A stretch of 64,000 bases of DNA from Reticulitermes speratus (GCA_021186555.1 JAJKFL010000330.1:29304944-29368943); one strand, 5' to 3'. Counted from the stretch's first letter, positions 43,351 through 55,369 are shown. Notes: generated by a model from the sequence alone, not told the origin. Translations and numbers: made by a program.

Positions 43351-43539
43351 TTTATTCTGCATCTAGGCACCCCGTGTGGTCTCCTACGTTTAGATTTGTC
43401 GTAGTTAAACAACCTCATCCTTTTATCGTAACGGTTAATGCACGGTGATCAGTGGAATCTGAACTTTTATTAAGGAGAAGTCTAGCCATACGTATACAGA
43501 ATACCGGAATGTAGCTACATTTTTGGACTGTGCTGTATT

Positions 43540-43725
43540 TATCCTTCCAACTAACTCGATGAAGCAGAGTCCGTATTGAAAAGCTAATAATTCCTCAGCT
43601 AGTCTAGAAATTTCCCTCATTCTATGGAACCCGAATTTTCACTGCCGCTTTCACGGGAGCCGTCTTCTTGTTCCCATCCTGAACCAGACCAACCCAGTTC
43701 ACAATCTCCCATTCTTCTGTTAAAA
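43540..43725 (-). mobile_element. LINE 3'-end module, minus strand
   Basis: On minus: 'gattgtgaactgggttggtc', 'gaaaattcgggttccatag' and 'tagctgaggaattattagc', then 'actctgcttcatcgagttag', in the module's order. Confidence 0.62.
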
Positions 43726-43729
43726 TTAT

Positions 43730-44750
43730 TGTATCTTTGGTTAATTTATTATTACCCATTCATGGAGGTATTAGGCCTATATTCTTATTTACACAACTTT
43801 GTTCTTTTGGTATCTTGGTTCATGATCAGTACGTCTCTGTTCCTGTTCTTGGCCTTGAGGCTCTTTATCTTAAAACATTTTCTCTGGGGGTTGTGAATAC
43901 TTCATACTATATCTCCAACGCAATATTCGAATTAACCCTTCCCTTCGACACTATATAACGCATGCAGTTGAGAAAGAGTGTATAAATGTGGAAGAAACAG
44001 ACATGACACGCCTCTTTACAGAGATCCCGCAGACTGGTTATGGAAATAATTTCCGTGTTGCTTGAAGTTTGAAATGTGGTTTCGAGTCTCGCTAATGATG
44101 TCAGACATAGACTTTCGCTGCCGTGAGATTAATTATTTATGATAATCGGACATGTCGTATCTCACTGGAATCGAACAGGTTGTGGAACACCTTGACAGCT
44201 GTAGTTATAATTGGGGTCACCGTCTAATGTGTTCCTTTTGCAAGACTGCTGCCCCGAAGAGGAGTTAGACCTGTTTGTAAAACATTCCTCGCTTATTTGA
44301 ATATCAGACACTTCTTTGTATGCATTCCTTGAACCACAACAATAAACACTGCATAGAGATATCGTCCATGTATTTCACATTCGACATGTTTCAACAGGGT
44401 TTGATACAAAAGTTTGTCCGAGTTTAGTTTTGGTGCCTTACCATTTTGACACAGCCCGTTATTTATATGGCGCACAAATCGACAGATATTATTTTTCTCA
44501 AAAAACGACTCTTCTTACAGGAATGATTTGACCTCAACATTTTGTAAATATAAATCTGGTTAAGACCTACAACTGTTATTAAAACACTTTTCACATAAAG
44601 CCTATATTGCTTTAAAATCAAATTATTATAATCCCCTACATAGAGTATTTCTAATTAAATTTTATATACACGAGTACATAATATAACATGTTAGATACGT
44701 CTGTCTTCCATAGAATGTTGTGTGTAGCATGGTTCCGCCTCATCATGCCT
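43730..44750. other. unassigned stretch
   Basis: Short, mutually overlapping ORFs only. Confidence 0.4.
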
Positions 44751-44759
44751 AGGTGGCTC

Positions 44760-45075
44760 AGCGACTCACCCAGTAATCGCGTCCCGCCAGCATTTAAGTA
44801 TCCCTTACATTGTTAACCTCTGGATAAACGCCGCCATCTTATTGGTTGGTAGTTGCGCGGTAAACGGTGGCAGATATGACGCGGTAAAGCTTTTCTGTTT
44901 TGTACACAAATTAAATTGTGGAAGTGTTAGTGAATAAAAGTGTTATTAGAAGCAACATTGGCAATATGATTGATGAAAATAACCGGGTGAAAGAATTTTG
45001 TGAACGCGTGGTAGCGAAGTGGGCTCAAGGACATCCACACTATAAGGAAGAAGCATGATTGGTGGTAAGTTACAG
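44760..45075 (+). promoter_or_regulatory. candidate promoter and first exon
   Basis: A locally GC-richer block has 'gccgccatcttattggttgg' (an inverted CCAAT box and a GCCGCCAT motif). An ATG at 44966 reads MIDENNRVKEFCERVVAKWA, QGHPHYKEEA and then TGA. A strong donor-like GTAAGT follows at about 45064, 13 bases after the stop. It could be the 5' end of a plus-strand gene with an upstream ORF, or a transposon fragment. No downstream exon was identified. Confidence 0.3.
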
Positions 45076-45518
45076 CTTATTTTAATAATTGAAATAGATG
45101 TAAGGAATTGTTTTCATGGACAGCACTTTTGATTCTAAATATTATAATATATTAGAATAGAGTAATCCATATAATACTCGTGCAAATTTTGCCTTTACTG
45201 AAATAGGAATTTGTAGGTTAGTTCTACTGGCGTGAAGGGAAGCGAAATGTGTGAAGTTTTTAAAAACGTAGTGGTACTATATGGCGAATAGTTTGTTTTG
45301 TGGCAATTCCATTTATGGCCTCTTCTACAGGATTAAGGTTTCATAAAATATATTTGGCACATAAAAATTAATTGTATGTACAGGTTACAACTGAGAAACT
45401 TTAAGCAAGTACCTATATATGCTGGCTATTGTAAATAAATACACACCAACATGTGAAGTCATTACTAATATTACTAATGTTAGTTGACATACCACCTTCC
45501 TTGTAATGAATTAAATTA

Positions 45519-45934
45519 ATAATAATAATAATTCTTGGCTCAACAGCCCTGTATGGGCCTGGGCCTCCTCTTGCCTCCTCTTGTCGAGGTTACTAAGTCA
45601 TGCGCATTCATGGCAGCTGGTGACCGGCCAGCTAGCCGCGCTTAGTGTTCTATCGATCCTGATGTGCACGCCAGAGCCATCTGGCAGGCAGTCAGGAGAC
45701 TTGGATGAGAAATGGAGGCAATTTGGCTTACGCAACATTTTTATTCATGCCCGTAAGGTTCTTTTACATGCCGTAAATCTACGACATGGGACCGACGGCT
45801 TTACTTCCCCTCCGAAGGAAGTGGTGCTCCGGATTTTTATCATCCTTAAAAATCCATCGACCTCGGTCGGGATCGAACCCGCGAACCTTGGGTCCAGTGG
45901 CGAGCACGCTAACCACTAGTCCACCGAGGTCGAC
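45519..45934 (-). mobile_element. SINE, family S6, with perfect 14-bp target duplication
   Basis: Head at the right: on minus TCGGTGGACTAGTGGTTAGC, and a B box GGGTTCGATCCC in CGCGGGTTCGATCCCGACCG. The body is about 330 bases and ends in an (ATT)n tail at the left. 'aatgaattaaatta' is identical at 45505-45518 and 45935-45948. The 112-codon plus ORF through it is not a gene. Confidence 0.92.
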
Positions 45935-45986
45935 AATGAATTAAATTAGACACCCATATTTCGGAACCAACTGTTATTTATATTAG

Positions 45987-45988
<2 letters not shown>

Positions 45989-46020
<32 letters not shown>
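45989..46020. repeat. (GT)n microsatellite
   Basis: About 15 uninterrupted GT units. Confidence 0.95.
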
Positions 46021-46377
46021 AGAGGGGTAGGTGTGGGTGGGTGGGTTGTTGTGGTATGTTACAACATGTCTAACATTGATAACAGCTCTTAATTTCTGTG
46101 TCTTAGCTACTGAGTAATGAGAAATGTGCTAAATATCCTCGAAGGAAGTGGGACTACATAATGTTGGGCACTGTTTTTTGTTGGTACATCTGAAGTGTAT
46201 TGTTAGTGAAACTGGCAAGGGCTTATGCTAGTTGCAAGGCTGCCAGTTTTAAAATTTAGCGATCCTAAGCCATCCCTTTGAATGCCAGAAAGAACATAAA
46301 AATTTTAATATGGTGAAATACATGTATAATTTAAGTATATGGCACATATTACTTTACCAATGACGATAATAACGATG

Positions 46378-46425
46378 ACGGTGGTGGTGGTGGTGGTGGT
46401 GGTGATGAAGATGATGATGATGACT
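46378..46425. repeat. (GGT)n/(GAT)n microsatellite
   Basis: GGT repeats run into GAT repeats. They create the Val/Met-rich start of a short spurious ORF. Confidence 0.9.
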
Positions 46426-46439
46426 AATGATGAGTTGAA

Positions 46440-47600
46440 AAGTTTGTTTTTACACTGCATTAGTCTTGATGAAATTATGCACAAATGTGATAAAAGCTTA
46501 CGTTATGTAAAAATGTGGAAAACTGTAAGCTGGTAAGTCCTTGTGTTTGAAATCCTGCAATACATGCTTCCATGCATAGGAACAGAACATGTCTAATTTA
46601 TTACCAGGTAGTTTAGTAATGCTAGTTTAAAAATGTATTTTGTTCAGTTTATTTATGTGCGATTTACACTGGCATTCTCTACCGTATGACTGCAATCAAG
46701 ATGTATGATCTTTCTTTCTTCAAAACTTATACTGGACACAGTGTCACATGATCCTTCTTTATTTTCAGTGCTGGGTTCCATGGAGGATTTTTCAGGTAAT
46801 AGTAATACAAGATTAAGGCTAATGTAATCACTGTGAATGATTACTGAAAATTGTATAACAGTATTATCATGAACTTTCATTTGTTGTCTGTCTGTCCCAT
46901 TTACTCATTACCTCCAGTAAGTATTGTCCTGTTATTTTGATACTGTCCCTGCTATTACATGAAATTATCTTCCAATTTCTCCATGAATACTCAACCACTT
47001 ATTATCCAAATTCTCATTCTGTTTTATTGTGTTCTGAAATTGGTATGTTCTATAACTTTGCGCTTTGGACAACTGTCTTCCCCAGTTGCTTGTTTAGTTG
47101 CTTGCACTTGACAACTACTTTGTCCCCAGCAAGCTACTGCTTTATTTTCTTTCTTATTTCATCACTCAGTACAAGTGACTCTTACAAACATTTCCTAATT
47201 CTTGTTGTCATATACTTGATGCAGTCTTATGTGTTTCCAATCCATCACTACCAGTTCTATTTTGTCTGGTTCAATTATGATTTAATGATAATGCTCTTAC
47301 AGGCTTACAGTCAAATGTATGACTGAGAGGAGTAAGTATACCCAGAAATGATTCCAAATGGTTTTAGATAAAAATCATGTAACTTAAACCATGAATCCAA
47401 TTCAAAGAAACTTCAGCACTATATCGAAGCATTTCATTTTTTCTTCAGATTATAGTCATCAAAGTTCCAGGATTTATGAACAGGCAGCCATTTTGATCTT
47501 GAACAAAAACCCGGTACAGGGGTTGTTTTAGGTCTTTTTTTATGAAGTAAAAACGCCTTATATGCAGACCACGTCCTGCATCTGTCCGCCTGTCTGTTGT
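46440..47600. other. unassigned AT-rich stretch
   Basis: A 129-codon plus ORF (46937-47326) is Phe/Leu/Ser/Tyr-rich, as expected of T-rich DNA, with no motif or splice context. Confidence 0.4.
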
Positions 47601-47611
47601 CTGCCTGTATG

Positions 47612-47675
47612 TCTACATACCTACCTACCTACCTACATACATCCATACATACATACATATGTACATACATATATT
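47612..47675. repeat. (CTAC)n/(CATA)n tetranucleotide tract
   Basis: CTAC units pass into CATA and GTAC/CATA variants. Confidence 0.9.
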
Positions 47676-47879
47676 ACCTAGATCCAAAGTTTGCCAAAAT
47701 GACATTAGGGTGTGGAATAAGTCATTACGATACAAAACATACTAATTATGGAAGACATACAGAATTTTTACAATACAAACACTACAAATATTTCATAATA
47801 ATCCCTAAACATAAAATATTTATCAACAGAGTGAAAATAACAAAGTAACTAATTCCATGGAGTAAAGTCCTTTTTGAGA

Positions 47880-48400
47880 GGCTAACAGGTTTTTAACTAG
47901 TTAACAAATTCCCCGTGTTTTATGGAACCCGGAGGTTCATTACCGGATTCACAAGACTCTGCTACCTGTCTGTATCCTGAACGAGATCAATCCAGTCCAT
48001 GCCCGTCCAACCCACTTGTTGAAAATCCTTTATAATATTATCCTCCCATCTATGCATAGGTCTTCCAAGTGGTCTCCTTCCTCAGGTTTTCCCACCAAAA
48101 TCCTATATGCACCTCTTCTGTCCCCATACGTGCTACACTGCCCGCCCATCTCATACTTGTTGATTTGATCACCTGAATGATATATGGTAAGGAGTACAGA
48201 TCATAAAGCTCCTCTTTTTGTAGTCTTCTCCACTCTCTTGTTACCTCGTCCCTCTTAGGCCTAAATATCTGTGTATTTAAGTGTCTTCTTAACGCTGCTT
48301 TAAATTGTGCCTTTTCATTCCTAAGACTCGTAAGACTAAGCGGTAAAATGTTGAACAATTTGATGGCAGCGTACAATGCACTTTTCTGAAAACATGAACG
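47880..48400 (-). mobile_element. longest LINE 3'-end module, with the reverse-transcriptase C-terminus
   Basis: The minus frame reads AIKLFNILPLSLTSLRNEKA, QFKAALRRHLNTQIF, EVTREWRRLQKEELYDLYSL and PYIIQVIKSTSMRWAGSVAR, then MGTEE, before decaying. The LFNxLPxSL...QFKxxLxxxL segment is the usual end of a non-LTR reverse-transcriptase ORF, and EVTxxWRxLxxEELxxLYS leads into the RWAGHVAR module of the shorter copies. This copy therefore shows that the module is the 3' end of a LINE and not an independent gene. Confidence 0.75.
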
Positions 48401-50040
48401 GCTGGCATTTCGTCTGTGAAGACGGTGCTTATTCCTTGTATTGATACTACTGTCTGTCAGCTTGTCACCTACAATCAGCGACTAAACCGTTTGTCGGATT
48501 GTCGTGAAATTCGGTATAAACATTCTTTACAAAACACTCTTAAGCAAGCTTGATTTTCATGAAAATCGGCGGACTGACAGTTATACTTTACGTGAAGGCG
48601 TGAATGAATTTCTACCCATAATTTCTATATTTATTTATATGTAGATACATTTCAGTATAGAAGGCCTTCATGCAATTTCATTAAGTACGTGTGAATATCA
48701 TGTAAATCGGTGCAGCGAAAGTTATGCTTTCTTAAGTGCGTCAATGAATCTTTAACAGTATTTTCTACATTTTTATCTGAAATATTGTACAGAAGTCTTG
48801 CGCTCAGTATAGCGAATTGCAACGCATTTTTAAGTTAGCATATGAAAACCATCCAAATGGCAGAAGAAACGCAGGTCGACCAAGGAAAACATGGAGAAAC
48901 AAACATTCATGAAGACCGAACACCCCAGACAATGACATACGCTGTTGGTGACAATTATCAAGTCATAGTCACTACAGTTTGCGGACCATTGGTGGATAAG
49001 CAGTGACGAGGAAGCCATCAGGCGCCTTGATATGGACTAGTGATTATTCTGTCACCATCGATCTTTATGATAAGCTATCATAAATTAAAATTATGCTTTA
49101 AATAGTTTGCTCTTTGTTGTGACCGGACATCCCTTGTCAGGCTTGGTTCGAGTTCAGCCTGGAAAACTCTGCGAAAAGTATAACGTGTGTGGCGAAGGGT
49201 TCGAATCCCTCACCCCACTATACAAAGGACGAAAAACCTTGTAGAGAAGGTAAGCAGTGAGTGCAGACAGAGCTGGCGACAGGAAATATGGTCCCACGGT
49301 TTACAGGTTCGGGATGTGTCGCTGCATATAATTATCTGCACTGACCCTCGCAGGTGGGATACCTTCTTCTTGGAATTCGCAGAACAAAAGGGACGGCGAC
49401 AACAGGCACTCCCAATGAGAAAAATGTTTTAAGAGGGTGGAGAGTGAACGGACCTGTGGAGAGGTAGAGTTCGATGTCTGATGAAAGAGTGAGCGGTCAG
49501 AACTGTAAGTGCTGGTTATAAGTTGTACATGAAATTATGAGCAAAAAAATACATATGCTATTACATCAACCAAAGGATTCGATGAAAACACCCCTGTATT
49601 ATCCTTGAGATTGTCTCAACCGCAAAGAGTTAGTTCGGGGACATTGTCAAGACCATCAAGCTGGGAAATCCCTTCTTTCACACCACATATGCGTGTCTTT
49701 AAATATTAATGTTAAAGGAATTCTAAAATTTTCAAGAAACGTGTTACGAACATGTAATTGGAGACCATTTCATGTGGAAGGGAGAGTCAAAAGTAAAATT
49801 ATTTTTATCTGATCTAAAAAGTGAGGCGTCTGGAAACAGTGAACAAGGTGAGAAATATAAACAGTATGGAACTGTCCTCCATTTGCGTAATTGATTGTCA
49901 TTGTCTGAAGCAATTTTCACCCGCTCTTAAAGCAGGAGGCGGAAATTGTGGTTTTGTAGCTGTATTTCAAACTTGGGATTTTTGGATAGCGGGCGGGAAG
50001 ATGAAAGATTCTGAACCGAATAATAGAACCAACATTTTTC
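48401..50040. other. mostly unassigned; LINE scrap at 48850-48910
   Basis: A plus frame near 48860 reads GRRNAGRPRKTWRN, typical of a LINE C-terminus, but nothing else of the element is visible. 49185-49215 has a B-box-like 'gggttcgaatccc' without a clear head. Confidence 0.35.
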
Positions 50041-50063
50041 GAATTGAAATATCTGACTTTATT

Positions 50064-50338
50064 AGACCGTGCCATGGCTCAGGCTGTTAGTCGCTGGCCT
50101 CTCACCGCGGAGGCCCGGGTTCGATCCCGGGTCAGTCCATGTGGTATTTGTGGTGGACAATGTGGCACTGGGACAGGTTTTTTTCCCGAGTACTTCGGTT
50201 TTCCCCTGTTAATTTCATTCCACCGGTTCTCCATTACACGGAAAAAACTAATCATCGCCATCTACATTACAGGGTTGCACAATAAGCCTCAAGGCTGCGG
50301 TGCGCCCGTAGCATCTGCTGCGGGGCCCTTTACCTAAA
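50064..50338 (+). mobile_element. SINE S2, full length, 17-bp target duplication
   Basis: The S2 head, B box GGGTTCGATCCC, whole body and a short tail are all present. 'aaatatctgactttatt' is identical at 50047-50063 and 50339-50355. It is the best-preserved S2 copy and defines the ends of the family. Confidence 0.95.
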
Positions 50339-50355
50339 AAATATCTGACTTTATT

Positions 50356-50810
50356 CGTGAAAATTTTAATTTATTACTGTTCTTACCCAGTACTTGATCG
50401 TGCAACATTATTGACTGTATTTGTAGCACAGTTTTGTTCCGATTTTCAATACAACTGGCAGGTGCCTAGTGTGTACGTTCTTTAATAGGCTACCGAACGT
50501 CGATTTCTTTATATCACCCCTACAGATTTCTTCTTTCTCTAAGGAACATTGATTGTTTTTCAGAAAGCGACTGACAAGTTGACAGCTTTACTTGATACAT
50601 TCCTTAATAACTGCCTTAATAATTGCCGGTTCAGGCAACATTCGATCAAAGTCTCTTCTGCCTTCAAGAACGAACATTCAGTTTGTCGTGACTGTACCTG
50701 CATCTGGCATCACACTGTTTGGCAAAGACCATATCGAGCGACAGCTTCTGTTGGTAACAAAGTCACGTGACTTTTTGTCATCGTTTAGAAAGAAAGAAGA
50801 GAGCTGGGAT
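50356..50810. other. unassigned stretch
   Basis: No recognised element. Confidence 0.4.
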
Positions 50811-50814
50811 AGCG

Positions 50815-51092
50815 TAGTTAATGTAGTGGCTATGGGCTTGGCGATTCGGCATTCGACCAGGGAAACAGATTTAGCTCTTCTTCAAAAGGTTGAGACCGCC
50901 TCCGGGGCCCACCCAGCCTCCTGTTCAATGAGTACGGGGGAACTTTTCTCGGGGTAAAACGGCGGGGGTGTGAATTTGACTATTCCCCTCCATCTAGTGC
51001 TGAGGTTAAGAATGAGTGGAGCTATGCCTCTACTCCCCTTATATGCCTTCATGATGTATGTAGGGATAACTTTGCCTTTTTAGGAAGAGCGA
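50815..51092 (+). mobile_element. SINE, family S4
   Basis: A decayed head ('gtagtggctatgggcttgg', 'attcgaccaggg') is followed by the S4 body: 'ggggcccacccagcctcc', 'ggggtaaaacggcggggg' and 'tctactccccttatatgcc'. Plus orientation. Confidence 0.78.
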
Positions 51093-51121
51093 CACAGCCT
51101 ACTGACACAATTAGACATAAA

Positions 51122-51468
51122 TAGTAGTAGTAGTAGCAGCAGCAGTATTAGTAGTAGTATTAGTAGTAGTAAAGCAAAGCAAAAAAATTCCTGGACAGGC
51201 CCTGAGGATTTCAATAGGTTGAGACTCCCAGAATTTCTAGAGAATCGGTGTTTGAAGGTGGTAAGGTTGTCAGCTCTACTCACTGGCCGCCTTTACCCCC
51301 TAGGAAATATTCCTGGTACCGATTTCTGTTGGAGGCTGAGTGGACCCCAGGGCCATAGTGCGGCCGGAAGGAATATGTCAATGAAAAGTTTCAAGGACAC
51401 CATGGGGGATCGAAACCGCGACCTCCCGGCTTGTAGCACAGTGCCTCAACCAACTGCACCACAGCGTT

Positions 51469-51521
<53 letters not shown>

Positions 51522-51522
51522 T
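51122..51522. repeat. (TAG)n microsatellite split by an S5 SINE
   Basis: TAG repeats lie at 51122-51171 and again at 51467-51522. Between them (51172-51466) is an S5 SINE in minus orientation ('cctggacaggccctgagg', head with 'tcgaaaccgcgacctcc'). The SINE's target duplication is therefore TAG repeat. The 191-codon plus ORF across it encodes the SINE and a polyserine from the repeat and is not a gene. Confidence 0.88.
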
Positions 51523-51524
51523 AT

Positions 51525-52360
51525 AATCACCGCGAGTTTTGTCCGGACTGTAGTTTCCGCTGTTTTGACACCGTGCAGTGTTGCAGATTCATGCTAATAT
51601 TTGCTAATAATGCCTTCAAAGTCGCCTGTGTAATCAAAGCATGTCACCCAAATCACTTCTGCTTTAAATGTGACCCAATTCCTTTACTCCTGAAAATGGA
51701 AGTGGCATTACTCTCCGCAAGTTCGGTTTCAGCCCCCAACAATAGAAGGTGGCAGCAGGCAGAACACGATCTGTACAATGTGGGGTATTTTTAAAAGATT
51801 ACCAGCTTCTCAAAAATGTTTTGCTTTATTTATTTGGTTGGCTGCATCAGGCGCATAATTTTCGTAGAGATTTTGTGCTTCTCGGGCGAATCACACTGTT
51901 TCGGTTTCCTAATATGTCGCACCTGGAGGAAACGTTATCCGCTATTATTTTTCGCTATAAGCAGAACGATTACATGCCACGTCAATACTGTCCGAAGTCT
52001 ACTTTGCAAGAAATAATTTGATTGCCGAACATCCAAACAGAATTGAGAGCCGTTTTAAATAAATTATGCCCGACTGTGTTATTTGGTTTAACTAAGCGGG
52101 TATGCGGATACGACTTTGGTAATGTTAGGTTTTCTTAGTAAATATTTTATGATTATTTCATCATTTTCCATTTTATTGTCATTCTGATTTAATTAGTACC
52201 AACTGTTATAACCTGGGCGATATCTAATGTACCGTGTGTTCAGAGAGTTCCATTATTCCTCTCATATCACAGTCTCTTGCAGAACCTCACGGTTAGGGAT
52301 GAAAGTGAAAAGCGATAAAACCTGCCTCTCATGATGTTCGTTTAGTCAAACATCCACACA
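51525..52360. other. unassigned stretch
   Basis: No recognised element. Confidence 0.4.
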
Positions 52361-52364
52361 CGCT

Positions 52365-52720
52365 CTCTCACTCATTCACTCACTGACTGACTGACCCACA
52401 CACTCAATTCACCCACTGACTGACTGGCTGACTGACTGACTCACTCACGCACTCGGCCACACACTCCTGTTTTCAATTAATCTCTGTCACTATCCCTTGT
52501 ATTCAGTCAGTCACTGACTGAATTAATTACTATAACTGCCATCTGAATTCACTCACTGACTCAATTAGCCTACTTAGTCACCATCCTCTGTAATCAATTA
52601 TTCATGCATTCATTCACTCAGTCACTCACATATGTGTTGTCCTTCTCTCCGGTACTCAGTTAATCACTTCTCCCCTTATTCCGTCACTCACTCAGTCACT
52701 CACTCACACACTCGCTCACT
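52365..52720. repeat. degenerate (CACT/GACT)n region
   Basis: Imperfect CACT, GACT and CATT tetranucleotides such as 'cactcactgactgactgacc', interspersed with unique sequence. It resembles an old, decaying simple-sequence array. Confidence 0.8.
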
Positions 52721-53380
52721 CTCATGTTTGTCTAGCTCTATGGGGCAATCACGTCTGAACAACAGTGCAATAACAGCTGTTTAGTTGATTGTGCAGCCAG
52801 CTGAACATTGAAGGTTATGTGGGCCGACTACAATGAAGGTCGTCCGTCTATTCTGCCGGACAGAAGAATACCCTGAGGTAGGGGAGATGGAATAGAAATA
52901 ATGATCTTTACATACACAACACACAATCCCCTGTCCAGAAATAACTGCCGCGTTTCTATGGATGACAGCAGCTACGTTTGATAGAGGTCTCCCTCTCCCT
53001 AGCAGCTGGACACGTACAATGGTCAGCGTACTATCATTTCCATTTCCAATCCCCTTCGGACGGTTCACACTGCTACTCGATACAGTCTGCTGGCACTGAC
53101 GCAAACATCGTACCGCAAAGTTGTATCGGGCGATCCACAACAAGGGGAACTACGGAAGATATGCCCACTAAAAACTTTGTACGTAACAGGACAGAAACGT
53201 GCACTGGGTACCGGTTTACACACTTGCCACACAAGTTCTTTGCACCCTGACAGTCTGAATGTTGTTGCATGTTCCAGTAGCTTCGGTGAACATGTTAAAA
53301 ATGTTAAGTACAACGTTGAATATATTATTTACATAACTTGCTTTCACTATTAGTATAGTGACCAACAAAGTATAAAATAT
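52721..53380. other. unassigned, GC-richer stretch
   Basis: Several overlapping ORFs of 65-120 codons on both strands and no recognised motif. It could be an old transposon of a family I do not know. Confidence 0.35.
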
Positions 53381-53385
53381 ACGGA

Positions 53386-53541
53386 CCACAACTACATTTA
53401 TTGCTTAGCTGCTACAAGTTTCGGCCTCAACTGGCCATCCTCAGGGATATTTTCTTTGAATATTAATCGAAGGCCTCCCTTAAAATGGCCAATTGAAGCC
53501 GAAACATGTAGGAGCTAAGCAATAAATAGAGTTGTGATCTA
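53386..53541. repeat. inverted repeat carrying two fold motifs
   Basis: Left arm (53386-53446) includes 'tttattgcttagctgcta' and 'tttcggcctcaactggccat'. The right arm (53483-53541) includes the complements 'atggccaattgaagccgaaa' and 'taggagctaagcaataaa'. Each arm has one motif; the left one reads CTGAGGATGGCC...GGCCGAAAC on minus. Confidence 0.8.
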
Positions 53542-53544
53542 TAT

Positions 53545-54200
53545 ACATTATGTAATTTATTGGTAAATACACTACATCGCGGTACAAATACATTAAAAAC
53601 GGCTTTATGTATTTTCAGTGTTTATTAGGCTAGAGTTTAGCGCTGCAGCTAAAGTGCGGGGAGAGCACAAAATGTATGGAGCACCACATTTATCTTTCTG
53701 GCACATAGATTTTAAGTGTTGTATGAAGTCTAAGTGTACTGTTGTAACTCGTATGTGCGTCCAAAGAGAGACAGCAACTGCCGACCCGCAGGATGGGAAT
53801 GCGAACGCTCATGCTCTGAAACGGCGGTAGGCTATGTCTTAATCTAATAGTTGTTCTTTAAAATTGTCCAGTTTAAAGGCAGGAAAATTATTTGTGAAAC
53901 TCTCCACTATTAAATTTCATGAAAATTCCTCCTGCTGTCCTCGAGATTTAAAATGCAAACAGACGTCATGATCAACCCCATATACATTCATATAATGCGT
54001 AACATGCGTAAGGATTAGGTATATGTTTCATAATTCTCTCTTATTTCTTCGTCTCCATGTTGATACTTTCCATCTCTAAACTCATAAAACCGTGGTCCAT
54101 GCGCTGCGACATTTAGCCATATTTATATGGATTGAAACGATTCTTTTTTGTATGTGTGGCTGGTTAGAATATATCCTTGTCTGTATGATGCAATATACGG
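53545..54200. other. unassigned stretch
   Basis: No recognised element. Confidence 0.4.
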
Positions 54201-54205
54201 TTTTA

Positions 54206-54697
54206 GGCGCGTTCGCAAAATTGCGAAAAGTGACTATTAGTTTCGTCATACCTCTCTGTCCGTCTCTCCGTCCGCATGGAAAAACTCGGCTCTCACTGAA
54301 CGGATTTTCATGAAATTTGATATCTGAGTAGTTTCCGAAAATCTGTCGAGAAAATTCAAGTTTCATTAACATCTGACAAGCATGACGGGTACTTTACATG
54401 AAGACGTATATATGTTTATGACAGTATCTCGCTGAATTCTTCTTAGAATGAGAAATGTTTCAGACAAAATTGTAGAGAAAATCAAAACACATTTTATGTT
54501 CAATATATATTTTTTACCGAAAATCGTGTCGTTTATGGGATAACGTGGAAAAATATGGTAGAACCAGACAGGCCACAGATGACAATATAATGCGGCGCAT
54601 GCGCCTTACATGCTGCATAACTAAGGCTACAGACACACATTGAGAATATGTAATACTTATTGCTTTCCCACGGCAACAGTGGTTAGGCGAAAACTCC
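54206..54697 (-). mobile_element. MITE with GGCGCGTTCGC ends, copy 2 (inverted)
   Basis: Starts GGCGCGTTCGC and has the complement of the family interior ('gaacggattttcatgaaatt', 'gtccgtctctccgtccgc'). It ends near 'gtggttaggcgaaaactcc', matching the other end (CGCCTAACC) with decay of the last bases. Confidence 0.68.
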
Positions 54698-54908
54698 TCA
54701 GTGCTACGTTTATATGTACATTGCCTGTCTTGTTAAAGCCTTATTTTGTATGTAGGAATTACGTAAAATATTCCCTAATACAACCACTTAAACATAATAT
54801 GGAAAACAAGTCACTGTACCATACGCTGCGATGTTACTTGTAAGATATGGCATATAAAGAAAGCAATAAGAAATATTCTAGGGCATTCTACGTTTATGTG
54901 AGATTATG

Positions 54909-54990
54909 GTGTAGAAAGTGGCAATGGGGCAGATTTTTCTCCAGGTGTTCCTGTTTTGCCCTGTCAGTATCATCCACCGGTAATCCATAT
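54909..54990 (+). mobile_element. SINE S2 fragment
   Basis: 'gaaagtggcaatggggcag', 'tttttctccagg' and 'gccctgtcagtatcatccac' follow the S2 body. It is truncated on both sides and runs into (ATTC)n. Confidence 0.65.
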
Positions 54991-55129
54991 TCATTCATTC
55001 ATTCATCCATCACCGACGCTATGTAATCTCAGCAATTGACAGCATCTTTAAATAACACGCAAAAAAATAAGAGACATTTGAACTACAGTGTGGCGACATA
55101 TTTTATTTTATGCGAAGCTACAGCCAAAG

Positions 55130-55365
55130 TCGGGCATCGGCCGAGGCGAGGAGATTTGTAGATCGCACACAATTAAACACACACACACCTGGTACGTCTC
55201 CTTTGAAGAAGATCAGCCCGTCGCAGAGGCCATTACCTACACAGCACACAACAAACATAAGAGGCGAACATCTATGTCATCAGCGGAATTCGAACCCGCA
55301 ATCCCAGCAACCGAGCGGCCGCAGACATACCCCTTAAGATCACACGGCTACCGGGATCGGCCGAC
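55130..55365 (-). mobile_element. SINE S1, old copy
   Basis: Head at the right with 'ttcgaacccgcaatcccagc' and 'gagcggccgcagac'; a diverged S1 body includes an (AC)n stretch. Confidence 0.72.
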
Positions 55366-55369
55366 AGAC

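Noticed and set aside
46937..47326. 129-codon Phe/Ser/Leu-rich ORF
   Set aside because: The composition follows T-rich DNA; no motif, no splice sites and no hydrophobic periodicity typical of a known membrane family.
48850..48910. GRRNAGRPRKTWRN peptide as a gene
   Set aside because: It looks like a LINE C-terminal scrap; flanking sequence is non-coding and there are nearby stops.
51219..51794. 191-codon plus ORF with polyserine
   Set aside because: It runs through an S5 SINE and the (TAG)n microsatellite.
52781..53143. 120-codon minus ORF in a GC-richer stretch
   Set aside because: Several overlapping frames are equally open; nothing recognised. Left as unassigned.
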